DNA of 64,000 nt from CAZIRF01 sp964541755 (lineage in GTDB: Bacteria; Spirochaetota; Spirochaetia; Treponematales; Breznakiellaceae), in NCBI GenBank assembly GCA_964541755.1, contig CAZIRF010000003.1, positions 1 through 64,000 on the forward strand, written 5' to 3'. Position numbers and translations under genes: made by a program. Each line of letters starts with the position of its first letter. Position 1 is the first letter of the stretch. The notes below the pieces were generated by a model. That model saw nothing but the letters and a program-made list of their open reading frames with translations, made no database searches and was not told where the DNA came from. This document shows positions 25,623-35,100 of this stretch, one piece after another.

Positions 25623-26765
25623 ATGACAGAAAATATAAGAGCTCTTGACAATATTGCCTGTGCCCTTGTGATGGTGGTTCTTCTCCTTGTTTCCATGCGA
25701 AAGAAGGGGGGGTACACGACACGCCGGGATCGCATTCTCTTTTGGCTGACCGTTTCGGTTATGGCCATGTTGGTGCTTGAAGTTCCCTATGTTCTTTTTA
25801 ACGGGTTCGCGCGTTTTCAAAAGCTGAATTATTGGGCCAATATCATCTATCATGCGACGCAGATTACCCCCCCGCTTATCTTCATTCTTTACATTGATTA
25901 CATTGTTTTTCGCAGTATGCGCCATCTGCGTCGCAAGGCCTTGTACTGTCTTCCCTTCGCGCTGTTGTTCATAAGTCTTTCGCTGGTGAATATTGTTACC
26001 GGTGCATTTTTTATTGTCGATAGTGAAGGTTTTTACCGGCGGCAGTTTCTTATGCCACTCATGTTCGTGCTGCAGTATGTTCCCATTGTCTATGCCCTCT
26101 GGTTTCTCTTTGACGCACGTCGCCGTATCGATCGTAAAAATTTCGGTGTTCTCCTCTTTTTCCCCGTGCCGGCCGTGATTTCGAGCATTCTCCAGTTTTT
26201 CGTTCCCGGCCTTACCCTCGTCTGGCCTGCAGTTTCTTTGGGGCTCATAGCCCTCTACATGAGCCTGCAAAACCGCCAGCTTACCGAAGATTACCTTACC
26301 GGTGCTTATAATCGTCGTGCTCTCGACGAGTACCTGCAATCGAAGGTTCGCCACTGTGAGCCCGGTAAGACATTCTCGGCCTTCATGATCGATTTGGACA
26401 AGTTCAAGAAAATCAACGATCGCTTGGGGCACAAAACCGGTGACGAGGCACTTGTCGAGAGTGTGCAGATACTGCGCCGTGCGGTGCGATCTTCGGACTT
26501 CATTGCCCGCTATGCCGGGGACGAATTTGTTATTGTGCTCGATTCCACCGACGAGAATGACCTGCAGAATGTCGTTATGCGTATCAACCAAGAGGCCGAT
26601 CGCTCAAATTCCAGCGGCGCCCGCTACTACAACCTGGGTTTTTCCATAGGTACGGGAATCTTCGATCCCCTTGTGGACCAGAATATAGAAAATTTCATGA
26701 AACGCATCGACCAATACATGTACGAGATCAAACGCAAGAAGAAAAACAGCATGTTCGTGACATGA
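25623..26765 (+). CDS. Membrane diguanylate cyclase (GGDEF)
   Basis: A 380-aa signalling enzyme predicted to make cyclic di-GMP from two GTP. About six to seven membrane helices occupy residues 1-215, similar to a 7TM sensory module. The GGDEF domain begins near 228 (DYLTGAYNRRALDEYL), with DLDKFKKINDRLGHKTGDEAL and the signature AGDEF at 298-302, an active variant. RSSD at about 289-292, five residues upstream, fits an inhibitory I-site. The predicted mRNA is leaderless. Confidence 0.93.
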   Translation: MTENIRALDNIACALVMVVLLLVSMRKKGGYTTRRDRILFWLTVSVMAMLVLEVPYVLFNGFARFQKLNYWANIIYHATQITPPLIFILYIDYIVFRSMRHLRRKALYCLPFALLFISLSLVNIVTGAFFIVDSEGFYRRQFLMPLMFVLQYVPIVYALWFLFDARRRIDRKNFGVLLFFPVPAVISSILQFFVPGLTLVWPAVSLGLIALYMSLQNRQLTEDYLTGAYNRRALDEYLQSKVRHCEPGKTFSAFMIDLDKFKKINDRLGHKTGDEALVESVQILRRAVRSSDFIARYAGDEFVIVLDSTDENDLQNVVMRINQEADRSNSSGARYYNLGFSIGTGIFDPLVDQNIENFMKRIDQYMYEIKRKKKNSMFVT

Positions 26766-26778
26766 TGACCGCTATTTT

Positions 26779-26823
26779 TTGACTTCGTCCCAAACCCCGT
26801 TTACACTCTCTGTAAAGTTTACA
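26779..26823 (+). promoter_or_regulatory. Promoter with palindromic operator-like site
   Basis: TTGACT (26779-26784), 17 nt, TACACT (26802-26807). A perfect palindrome TGTAAAGTTTACA (26811-26823) covers the predicted transcription start, a common place for a repressor site. No local regulator is an obvious partner. Confidence 0.62.
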
Positions 26824-26834
26824 AGGGGGTTCTC

Positions 26835-27833
26835 ATGAAAAGGAGTTCCTGGACTATTGCTCTCGTCGGGACTGCACTCGTGGTCATGGTTGCGTTCACG
26901 GGCTGTTCCAACAGCTTGCTGGGGTCGGGGCCGGGTGATGCGGCAGACATGAACAGCGAGCCGGCGGATATTGCCGCCTGGGAAGCCCAGGTTGACGCGG
27001 ATTTCGCCGAAGTCCTCGCCTCTTTGGGTACCGATGGAGCAGAAAGCGCCCTCGCCGCCTTCGATGCCAAATATGCCAGCGACCTGTCCCGCAGTTTCGC
27101 CCCCGAGCTCCGCGCGGTTCGCGCCGCCCGGTCGTCAAGCAAGGGCTCCTCCGATTATCCGCCCCTGGCGGCCATGCCCTTCAATCGCGACGGCGCCGTC
27201 TACCTTTCCGGCGGGTCGACCGACCTCGTGGGGAACGTTATCGGTTGGGTGGCACCCAAGACCCTTCCCGGCGGCTACTATCACGGCGGGGTCCTAGACC
27301 TCGACAAGGTCGATCCCAACAATCCCGATGCCCCCTGCGTGCAAACCGCCGTTACCAAGGGCGCCGGCTATGAATCTGCCACCGATTGGCGTACCAAGGT
27401 AAACGCCTGCGTCCTCAATCCGGTGTCGACCCCCGCAACGAGCAGCCTCAACAGCGCGCAGAGCGCCATGCACTACTACTGCCAGCCGTCCAACACCAAC
27501 ATGGAGTACGGTTTCTTCAAAAATTACGTCAACATCTTCAATGTCGTCACGAAAGCAGACAACTACACCTGGTACTGCACCAAGGTCGCCTGGCGCGTCT
27601 ACAACAGCTTCGGTGTCGACATCGACTCCAATTCGGCTCAGGTCGACTTCACCCAGTCCGGGCTCTACGGCCTGGTCAAGACCTACTACAAGACCCGCTA
27701 CTTCTACAGCTCGTCCAAGGCCAATGCGGCGATTGCCGCCTACATTGCCGATGCCCGCACAAAGATTGTCCTTGCAGAGGAAATCATGCTCTCCCCGCGG
27801 CTCGTCAAGGTCTTCGAAGCGATACGCGAGTAA
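26835..27833 (+). CDS. Lipoprotein with permuted NlpC/P60 (YiiX-like) papain fold
   Basis: A 332-aa surface lipoprotein. Signal peptide with lipobox FTGC (Cys 24). After an Ala-rich helical linker, the domain at about 110-300 carries YYHGGVLDLDK first and WYCTKVAWRVYNSFGVDID later. His before Cys is the order of permuted NlpC/P60-type enzymes (YiiX, DUF830 group), which hydrolyse amide or ester bonds. It has a strong promoter with a palindromic operator-like site. The next lipoprotein gene overlaps its stop (TAATG), so both are made together. Substrate unknown. Confidence 0.75.
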   Translation: MKRSSWTIALVGTALVVMVAFTGCSNSLLGSGPGDAADMNSEPADIAAWEAQVDADFAEVLASLGTDGAESALAAFDAKYASDLSRSFAPELRAVRAARSSSKGSSDYPPLAAMPFNRDGAVYLSGGSTDLVGNVIGWVAPKTLPGGYYHGGVLDLDKVDPNNPDAPCVQTAVTKGAGYESATDWRTKVNACVLNPVSTPATSSLNSAQSAMHYYCQPSNTNMEYGFFKNYVNIFNVVTKADNYTWYCTKVAWRVYNSFGVDIDSNSAQVDFTQSGLYGLVKTYYKTRYFYSSSKANAAIAAYIADARTKIVLAEEIMLSPRLVKVFEAIRE

Positions 27834-28849
27834 TGCGTTATGCATCGGGAAGAGGTTCAAGGCTGATAGTCCGCTATGCCGTAGCGATGGCGGTGGTTTT
27901 TCTGGCCATCTCCTGTGCGAATGACATTCCGGACAGCACCGGTCCCCTCTTCGCGGTGGGCAACAGTGTCTATGCCGCCGCCGACGAGCCGATACTCCTG
28001 CTCGAGGCCCGGTCGCGCCTGCGCGACCGGGCCCTGTCCCGCGCAGGCGATGCTGTAGTCTATTGGGACGCAGAAAGCAAAAGGATAATGCAGCGAGGCG
28101 GGTCCTTGTTTGCATCGCCGTCGCATGGCTTGGATGCAGAGGCCGTTTTCATTCAGGGGCGGCTGGTTTTGTCGCGTGGTTTCGTCTACACCGAAGGAAG
28201 CGGGTTCTCCTACAGCCTTTCGCGCTGGACGGGCCGGAAACTCGAACCCCTGTTCAGCTGTTCGCTCGACCTCTTCCCCTCCGACGTACTCTTCATGGAG
28301 GATGGCAGGGTCTTTCTTGCGGGGGTGAACCAGGCGGGTGACGAGAGTCTCGTGTACCTTCTGGACCCGCATAAAGAGGCGGTCGAGCCCCTTATCAGCC
28401 TTGAACGTTCTTCGACCTTTCCCCGCCTCATATTTACGGGTGATTGGCTCCTTTTATTCCACAGTGCGCGCAGCCTTGAAGAGGGCGATCTGCGTGTGTA
28501 TCGGGCACCGTTTTCGGGGGAGGGGGTGCCGGTGTTCGAGCGGCTTGCCGCCCGTCTGCCAGAGACCGAGTCGGGGGTGTTCTTCGGGTATGGCTTTGCT
28601 CTGGGGTCGGTGGCTTATATCCCGCTCGCAGACAGCGACGGGACACGTGCTGTTCTGCCGGTAAACGTCGGGTTGCCCGAGCCCTATGGCGAGCCCGTCT
28701 GCGGTTCCGGCGGGGTCTTTCTGCCCCTGGGCCCGGATACAAGCGGCGCGTCGTATTGGTTCATCGCCTTTGATCCCCTTTCGCAAGAGAGCACCCGTGT
28801 CCTCACGCGCTTTGACGGGGCGCGCTTCTGGCGCCACCCGTTTCTGTGA
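27833..28849 (+). CDS. Lipoprotein of unknown function
   Basis: A 338-aa protein with a signal peptide and lipobox LAISC (Cys about residue 26). The rest is rich in short beta strands with repeated V(F/L)...G and DGR-like turns, possibly a beta-propeller, but no family is recognised. I chose the ATG that overlaps the preceding TAA as TAATG; the frame is open far upstream but the signal peptide starts here. It is coupled to the NlpC/P60-like lipoprotein and is probably its partner. The 13-bp CTATCAGCCTTGA repeat (inverted) lies at 27857-27869, within its signal-peptide codons. Confidence 0.7.
   Translation: MRYASGRGSRLIVRYAVAMAVVFLAISCANDIPDSTGPLFAVGNSVYAAADEPILLLEARSRLRDRALSRAGDAVVYWDAESKRIMQRGGSLFASPSHGLDAEAVFIQGRLVLSRGFVYTEGSGFSYSLSRWTGRKLEPLFSCSLDLFPSDVLFMEDGRVFLAGVNQAGDESLVYLLDPHKEAVEPLISLERSSTFPRLIFTGDWLLLFHSARSLEEGDLRVYRAPFSGEGVPVFERLAARLPETESGVFFGYGFALGSVAYIPLADSDGTRAVLPVNVGLPEPYGEPVCGSGGVFLPLGPDTSGASYWFIAFDPLSQESTRVLTRFDGARFWRHPFL
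27857..27869 (-). repeat. CTATCAGCCTTGA dispersed 13-mer, copy 1
   Basis: Exact inverted copy, inside a coding region where it encodes part of S-R-L-I. Confidence 0.7.
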
Positions 28850-28962
28850 AGGGCCTCCTCTCGCGAGGGAGCCCTCCTGTGAAGGGCCCCTCCATTTACG
28901 AAGGGGCTCCCGTTCTACATCGCGAGGAGGAGTTCCTTCAAAATACCGGTCGCTTCCACTTC
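28850..28962. repeat. Inverted repeats between convergent genes
   Basis: CCTCCTCTCGCGA (near 28855) and TCGCGAGGAGG (near 28919) form a long-range stem, with GAAGGGCCCCTCC / GGGGCTCCC-type arms between. It probably ends transcripts from both sides. Confidence 0.5.
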
Positions 28963-30429
28963 CTATCGTGCGGCCTCGCGCAGGATGTTCAACATTTTGG
29001 CCCGTACTGCTGAACTCGCCAGTTTGCGGGCAGAGTCCTCGCTGTTTTGGCCTCCCTGCAGTTTCCAGACGGCTTGTCCGGTCTCGAAGATATTGTTGAA
29101 GAGGCTTGCGGCCGCCGCCGCGAGATTTGATGCATCGGCCTTGCCCTGTTCCTTGAGGCTGCCCGCTACCCACTTGAGGAAGTAGTGCGCGTAGGCGCGG
29201 CCCTCGCTTATCATGGTGAGGGCGTCGTTTTGGCACATGAGGCGCTCGAAGAGCTTGGGCAGGGGAAGGCCCTCGCCCCACTCGTTTTCATCGGCGAGTT
29301 TGTCGAGCCAGAGTTTCCAGGCCGCCTGCGCCCCGGCCCAGGGGCCCACCTTTTCGGTTTCCAGTATCCATACTGCGTGTTCAACCATTTCCCGCAGCGA
29401 ACCCTGGGCCTGCTGCTCCTCGCCGACCGCCATCAGCATGATTGTTTCGCGATTCTCCCACCACCGGTCTGTTGTAAAGTAGCCCGATGCGTCCTTGCCG
29501 CTGCCGCCGGCGAACTCCGGGTTGTCCTGGAAGAAGTTCCATCCCAAAAGGGTGGCGCCCCCGTCCCGGTACCCGGTGACAATGCAGGCTTCCGGCGGGC
29601 CTATGATGCCCAGGGCAATGAGGGGACGGCCCTCGTCAATCTCACTCTTGATAAACGAGATGAAGTCTTCCTTTTTCGTCGAGTCCGTTCGATCGAGGAA
29701 GCGCCAGGTTCGGCCGGCGGCCTTGAAGGCCCGTACGAAGGATTCCTTGGGGTCCTCGTGGATGTTCATGATGTCGACGTTGCCGCCGTCCCAGAAGGCG
29801 GGGTTCCAGCGCAGGCGGAAGGAGGCCCCGCTCGCGGCCATAAGATAGCAGTAGTCGATCTCCTGCCCCATATAGTTCAATACCGATCTCAAGCAGGCCG
29901 GGAAGGGGGTTGCCTCTTCATCGCAATACTCGACCTTGCGCACCCCGTAGAGCACGCAGCTGTCATCTGTTCGTTCGATTGAGTTCTTGTCCATACAGTC
30001 CTCTTTGAAAAGGGCCTGTTGCGTGTCGCTGTCATTTCCCAGTATGCCTGGCCCGAATACTCCATTGGTAAGGCGTATGCGGCCCACCGGAATATGCGCA
30101 CGGCGAAAAGCCGAGGGCGAGAGCCCGCTCACCCGCCGGAATGCGCGGGTAAAGGTGTCCGGGTTGCCGAATCCGTACTCGAGGGCTATATCGAGGGCGC
30201 TCTTTGTGCTGTGGGCCAATTCAAATGCGGCGTTCGCTATGCGGCGTTCGGTCACATAGTGCCCCAGCGGGAGCTGCAGGTGTTCGCGAAAAACGGCACG
30301 CAGGTGGTCCATGGAGAAGGCCATGTCGCGCTGATAGTCCTCCGCTTCGGGGGGATTCTTGACGCGGGTCTCGATATAGGCGATGAGCGATTGGATCAGG
30401 CAGAAATATTCATTCACACAACACTCCAC
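28963..30429 (-). CDS. AraC-family regulator fused to a BtrH/C39-like papain-fold domain
   Basis: A 488-aa two-part protein. Residues about 35-110 form an AraC/XylS DNA-binding domain (SMDHLRAVFREHLQLPLGHYVTERRI then ALDIALEYGFGNPDTFTRAFRRVSGLSPSAFRR). Residues about 150-345 resemble BtrH_N/C39-like domains: a Cys in TPFPACLRSVLNYMG, then SGASFRLRWN and ACIVTGYRDGG. The usual catalytic His before the G-Y-D motif is not evident, so this half may bind a ligand rather than cleave. The C-terminal ~130 residues are helical. A GTG start is used; another GTG at 30417 is possible. Confidence 0.78.
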   Translation of the reverse strand: MECCVNEYFCLIQSLIAYIETRVKNPPEAEDYQRDMAFSMDHLRAVFREHLQLPLGHYVTERRIANAAFELAHSTKSALDIALEYGFGNPDTFTRAFRRVSGLSPSAFRRAHIPVGRIRLTNGVFGPGILGNDSDTQQALFKEDCMDKNSIERTDDSCVLYGVRKVEYCDEEATPFPACLRSVLNYMGQEIDYCYLMAASGASFRLRWNPAFWDGGNVDIMNIHEDPKESFVRAFKAAGRTWRFLDRTDSTKKEDFISFIKSEIDEGRPLIALGIIGPPEACIVTGYRDGGATLLGWNFFQDNPEFAGGSGKDASGYFTTDRWWENRETIMLMAVGEEQQAQGSLREMVEHAVWILETEKVGPWAGAQAAWKLWLDKLADENEWGEGLPLPKLFERLMCQNDALTMISEGRAYAHYFLKWVAGSLKEQGKADASNLAAAAASLFNNIFETGQAVWKLQGGQNSEDSARKLASSAVRAKMLNILREAAR

Positions 30430-30556
30430 TTGGTGGCGCTGCGAATCGATGACATCGGTTCGCGCTGCCGGTCTTTCCGGAAGACAGTATCAGTGTAGCA
30501 TCTGGAGGGGAGATCGACTCGACGATTTTGGGGATTGTGCACCGGATCCCGGCGAC

Positions 30557-30577
30557 TTGGTAAACGGAAGCCTGCAG
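30557..30577. repeat. Dispersed element, inverted copy
   Basis: TTGGTAAACGGAAGCCTGCAG, about 95 nt before the alpha/beta hydrolase gene. The rest of 30430-30670 holds promoter-like sequence (TTGCGC at 30619 and TAGTAT at 30644 with an extended TG) and no gene. Confidence 0.6.
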
Positions 30578-30670
30578 TTGATCGTGAATGTTGCCAGAGC
30601 ACAACGGGATTTCCCGGATTGCGCCAAAGGGCGGGTTTTCTGTTAGTATCCTGTCTACAGGAGCATATTT

Positions 30671-31534
30671 ATGATCAAACAATGGATTGCAAGCGGTTTA
30701 TTGGCCGCTTCACTAGTCCTGGCACTTGCCTGTGCCTCGACTGCACAAGAATCAAACACACAGGAGCGCGTGAAAGCCATGACAGAGGCAGTCAACATCA
30801 AGGGGGCGGCGGGACGCCTGTCGCTCGTTGTCCATACGCCGGAAATGGAAGCGGGGAAGAAATACCCGGTTGTCATCGTATCGCACGGCTTCATGTCGAG
30901 CAAGGACGATTTCATTGCCAAAACCCTGGCCTCCTCCCTTCAAGAAGCCGGTTTTATTGCCATTCGCTATGACTTCAATGCCCACGGCTCGAGTGAAGGG
31001 AAGTTCATCGACATGACGGTCTTGTCCGAGGTTGAGGATGCGAAGGCAGTCATTGCTTACGCGAAGAGCCTGCCCTATGCGGGCGCCATTAGTCTGGCCG
31101 GCCACTCGCAAGGCGGCGTGGTAACGTCTCTGGTGGCCGGCGCCCTTGCCAATGAAATTGCCAGTGTGGTGCTCTTTGCGCCGGCGGCGGTCCTCGTTGA
31201 CGACGCAAAAAACGGAACGGTCATGGGGAACCGCTATGATCCGGTCAACGTACCGGAATATGTCTCTGTCTTTGGCCACCAGTTGGGGCGAAAGTACATT
31301 CTGCAGGCGCAGAAACTGGATATTTACGCGGATGCCGCGGCTTTCAAGGGGCCTGCGTGCATCATACACGGGACGAAAGACCCGGTCGTTCCGTATTCCT
31401 ATGCTCAGCGCTACAACGAGATCTGGCCGGGAAGCGAGCTCTACCTGCTTGAAGGCGCCGGGCATGGCCTTGAACCGGATACCCTCAAGGCGATTGAGAT
31501 TGCGGTCGGCTTTTTAGTTAAACAGAATATCTGA
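30671..31534 (+). CDS. Exported alpha/beta hydrolase
   Basis: A 287-aa serine hydrolase with a signal peptide whose lipobox LALAC suggests membrane anchoring. Core features: oxyanion HGFMSS near residue 76, nucleophile elbow GHSQGG (Ser near 142), acid in HGTKDPVVP and His in GAGHGLEP. The lid and early HG...NAHGSSEG pattern match cinnamoyl/feruloyl esterase-like or BD-FAE-like hydrolases (Hydrolase_4). The substrate may be an acylated plant glycan, which would suit the glycan genes at 58-64 kb; that link is inference. AGGAG precedes ATG. Confidence 0.88.
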   Translation: MIKQWIASGLLAASLVLALACASTAQESNTQERVKAMTEAVNIKGAAGRLSLVVHTPEMEAGKKYPVVIVSHGFMSSKDDFIAKTLASSLQEAGFIAIRYDFNAHGSSEGKFIDMTVLSEVEDAKAVIAYAKSLPYAGAISLAGHSQGGVVTSLVAGALANEIASVVLFAPAAVLVDDAKNGTVMGNRYDPVNVPEYVSVFGHQLGRKYILQAQKLDIYADAAAFKGPACIIHGTKDPVVPYSYAQRYNEIWPGSELYLLEGAGHGLEPDTLKAIEIAVGFLVKQNI

Positions 31535-31545
31535 AGCGAGGGCGC

Positions 31546-31567
31546 CTGCAGGCTTCCGGTTACTAAC
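31546..31567. repeat. Dispersed element CTGCAGGCTTCCGGTTACTA
   Basis: Copy between convergent genes; as at 1133-1154, it supplies the stop codon of the minus-strand gene (carbonic anhydrase). Confidence 0.65.
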
Positions 31568-32195
31568 CTCGGGTAACCGGTTTGAAGCGTCCCGTCTCGC
31601 GGTCCAGAACCAGTACCGTGCCGCTCGCCAAGTCCCAGTGCCAGCCGGATACCTCCAGCTCGCCTGCCGCCATCGCTTCGCGGATGTAGGGGTAGGTGAG
31701 CAGGTGTTCGACCTGGAGGGCCACATTGCGCAGTTCTGTCTCATGAGCGCGGCGTGCAGGGTCCTTCATGAGGGCTTCGTCGTGGCGAATGGCTTCGACG
31801 ACGGGGCGGGCGAGTTCCATCCACTTTCGGGTATGCGGAATGGTGGCGAGGGTCGCTTCATCTTTGTAGAAGGCCGCACAACCGCCGCAGTCGGAGTGGC
31901 CGCAGACGACGATGTCGCGCACCTTGAGGACCTTGACCGAATACTCGATGGTCGAGGTGGTGGCGAAGAATTCGTCGCTCTCGCGCCAAAAGGGGACGAT
32001 GTTCGCGATGTTGCGTACGACGAAGAGTTCGCCGGGGCGGGTATTGGTGAGCAGGCTGGGGACAACGCGCGAATCACAACAGGTGATGAAGAGGGTGTGC
32101 GGGGCCTGGCCGCTGGCAAGCTCCTGCCAGAAATCGGGGTGGGCTTCGATCTCGCGGGTTTTGAAGGTCCGGATACCCGCTATCAGTCTGTCCAT
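31563..32195 (-). CDS. Beta-class carbonic anhydrase
   Basis: A 210-aa cytosolic zinc enzyme for CO2/bicarbonate interconversion. Zinc ligands are Cys40 (CCDSR), His100 and Cys103 (GHSDCGG), with the Asp41-Arg43 dyad that gates the site. It starts 3 nt after the metH stop codon and is therefore in the same transcript, an unexpected pairing that could reflect shared demand in acetogenic or CO2-linked one-carbon metabolism, though this is conjecture. Confidence 0.94.
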   Translation of the reverse strand: MDRLIAGIRTFKTREIEAHPDFWQELASGQAPHTLFITCCDSRVVPSLLTNTRPGELFVVRNIANIVPFWRESDEFFATTSTIEYSVKVLKVRDIVVCGHSDCGGCAAFYKDEATLATIPHTRKWMELARPVVEAIRHDEALMKDPARRAHETELRNVALQVEHLLTYPYIREAMAAGELEVSGWHWDLASGTVLVLDRETGRFKPVTRG

Positions 32196-32198
32196 CTC

Positions 32199-35100
32199 TT
32201 ACTCCTGTGCTATTGATGAGAGCCGCTTTTTCGCATCGTCAAGGCTGATAGCTTTCCTCCGCGCCCAGTCGGCGACTTGTTCGCTGTCCACGCTGCCGGT
32301 GCCAAAGTACCAGGCTGCCGGGTGGGCGAAATACATGCCGCAGACACTGGCGGCGGGAAGCATCATGGCGCTGTCGGTGAGCGAGAGCCCCAGGCTTTCT
32401 TCGGCGTCCAGCAGGGCGAAGGCCAGGCGCTTGTCCTCGTGGTCGGGACAGGCGGGGTAGCCGAAGGCGGGGCGTATCCCGCGGTAGGGGGCGCGGCCGT
32501 CTGCGGCGAAGATGAGGGTTTCCTGTGGCGAGAGTTTTTCGTCCGGGGCGTAGCCCCAGATTTCCCGGCGCAGCATTGCATGTGCCCACTCTGCAATGGC
32601 TTCGGCAAGGCGGTCGGCAAGGGATTTTGCGAGGAGTATCTCGTACTCGTCGTCCTTGGCGGCATTGGTGGCGAGCCACTCCTCGAAGCCCCGCCCCACG
32701 GTACAGGCGAAGAAGCCGATCCAGTCCTCGCGACCGCTTGAAGAAGGAGCTATGAAGTCGGCGAGACAGGCGTTGGCGCCGCCTGCCTTCTTTTCCTGCT
32801 GGTTGCGCAGGAAGGGCAGGCGGATGGCTTCATTTGCGGCGGCGGGTGCTTCTGTGTCGGCCGCGACGAGGCCGACGGTAGCAGCAAGCCCTTTCGGCCC
32901 AAGCCCAAGCGGCCGGACAAGGATGTCATCGCCCTCGCTTGCGGCAGGGTAGATGCCGATGCGGGCGCGGGGTTTTATCAGTCCATCTTTTGCAAAACGG
33001 TCGAGGAGGGCGCGGGCGTCGTCGTACAGCTTGCGGGCCGCGGGGCCCTTTTCGCGGTCCTCGAGGATCTTTTCAAAGCCGTAGCCCATATCCCAGCCGT
33101 AGAAGAACCAGCTCCAGTCGATCCAGGGGAAGAGCTCCTCGAGGCTTGAAGGGGCGAGGTCGCTGATACCCGGTTGGCGGGGGCGGGGGATGTCGAGTTT
33201 CTGCCAGTCGCTCTTGAAGGCGTTGGCGCGGGCCTTTTCAAGGCTGATAGGTTGATGGGTTGCGGTTATTTTTTCGTGGCGTTCGATGGCTGCTGCGTAG
33301 CGGGTGTCGAGTTCGTCGAGGAAGCGCGGGCGGTCTGTGGGCGAGAGGAGGGCCCGCACAAGGGCGGGCATCTGGCTCGCGTCTTTGCCGTGGACTACCG
33401 GGCCGGAATAGGCCGGATCGATGCGCAGGGCGGTGTGGGTCTCGCTCGTGGTCGCACCCCCCACCATGAGGGGTATCTTCATCCCCTCGGCCTCCATGGC
33501 CTTCGCGACGGTGACCATTTCATCGAGGGATGGGGTTATGAGCCCGGAGAGGCCCAGAATATCGGCCTTTTCGCGTTTTACCGCCTCGATAATCTCTTCG
33601 CAGGGAACCATGACCCCCAGGTCCACAACCCGGAAGCCGTTGCAGGAGAGGACGACCCCAACGATATTTTTCCCTATATCGTGGACGTCTCCCTTTACCG
33701 TTGCCATGACAATGGTTGCGGCGTTGGTGTCGCTCTCCTGTTTTTCCTCGAGTATGTAGGGCTCGAGGACGGCAACGGCCTTTTTCATGACGCGGGCACT
33801 GCGGATTACTTGTGGAAGGAACATACGGCCCTCGCCAAAGCGCTTGCCCACCTCGTTCATGCCGGCCATGAGGGGGCCTTCGATAAGGTCGAGGGCTCGG
33901 GGGAGGCTTGTGCGAAGGGCGAGGACGTCTTCTTCGATGTAGTCGTCGATGCCCTTTACAAGTGCGTGGGCGATGCGGTCTGCGAGGGGGAGGCTGCGCC
34001 ATGCATCGCGTTCGGTGGGAGTGCGGCCGCCAGATCCCGTGCCCGTGGCGGTCGAAGTCCCGCCTGCGGCCGCAGCTTCCTTGGCCGCAATAGCCGCCTC
34101 TTTGAGCTCGACGGCCTTTGCCAAGAGAGCCTCGACCGCCTGGGGGCCCTTGGCCATGATGACGTCCTCGCAGAGGGCGGCGAGGTCCTGGTCGAGCTCG
34201 GCGACAGAGAGCAGGGTCGCGGGGTTGACGATGGTCATGGAGAGCCCCGCCGGGATGGCGTGGGACAGGAAGACCGCGTGCATGGCCTCGCGTACTTCTT
34301 CGTTGCCGCGGAAGGAAAAGGAGAGGTTCGAGAGCCCCCCGGAAATATGGGCCCCCGGGCAGTGGTCGACAATCCAGCGGCAGGCCTCGATGAAGTCGAG
34401 GGCATAGCGGTCGTGTTCGGCGATGCCGGTCGCGATCGACAGGACATTGGGGTCAAAGACGACGTCCTCGCCGGGAAAGCCGGCAGCCATAAGGAGCTGC
34501 CAGGAGCGACCGGCCACCTCGATTTTGCGGGCGTAACTATCAGCCTGACCCTTTTCGTCAAAGAGCATGACGACGATGGCGGCCCCGTAGCGGCGTGCGA
34601 GCCGGACGCGTTCGAGGAAGCGCTCTTCCCCCTCTTTTAGGCTGATGGAGTTGACGATGCCCTTGCCCTGGATGACCTTGAGGCCCGCCTCGAGGACTTC
34701 CCAACGGGAGCTGTCGATCATGAAGGGCAGGCGGGCGATCTCCGGGTCGCTCTGGGCCAGGTTCAAGAAGTGGACCATGGCGTCTTTTGCGTCGAGGAGG
34801 GCGTCGTCCATGCAGACATCGATGATGGCGGCGCCGGAGTCTGCCATGTCGCGGGCTATCAGCGTAGCCTCTTCCCACTTCTCTTCCTTTATCAAGCGCA
34901 GGAATTTGCGGCTCCCGGCGACGTTGGTGCGCTCCCCCACATCCACAAAGCCCTTTTCGCGCGAGACTTCGAGGACTTCGAGGCCGGAGAGCCGGGTCGT
35001 ACGCGGCGATGTGACCGGGGTGTCATGTGCAGCCTTCCGGGGCGGGTACTTGGCCGCCCGTTCTGCAATGGCGGCAATGTGGGCCGGAGTGGAGCCGCAG

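Noticed and set aside
33174..34640. Plus-strand open frame of 488 codons opposite metH
   Set aside because: Antisense shadow; metH is certain and the frame shows no recognisable domain.
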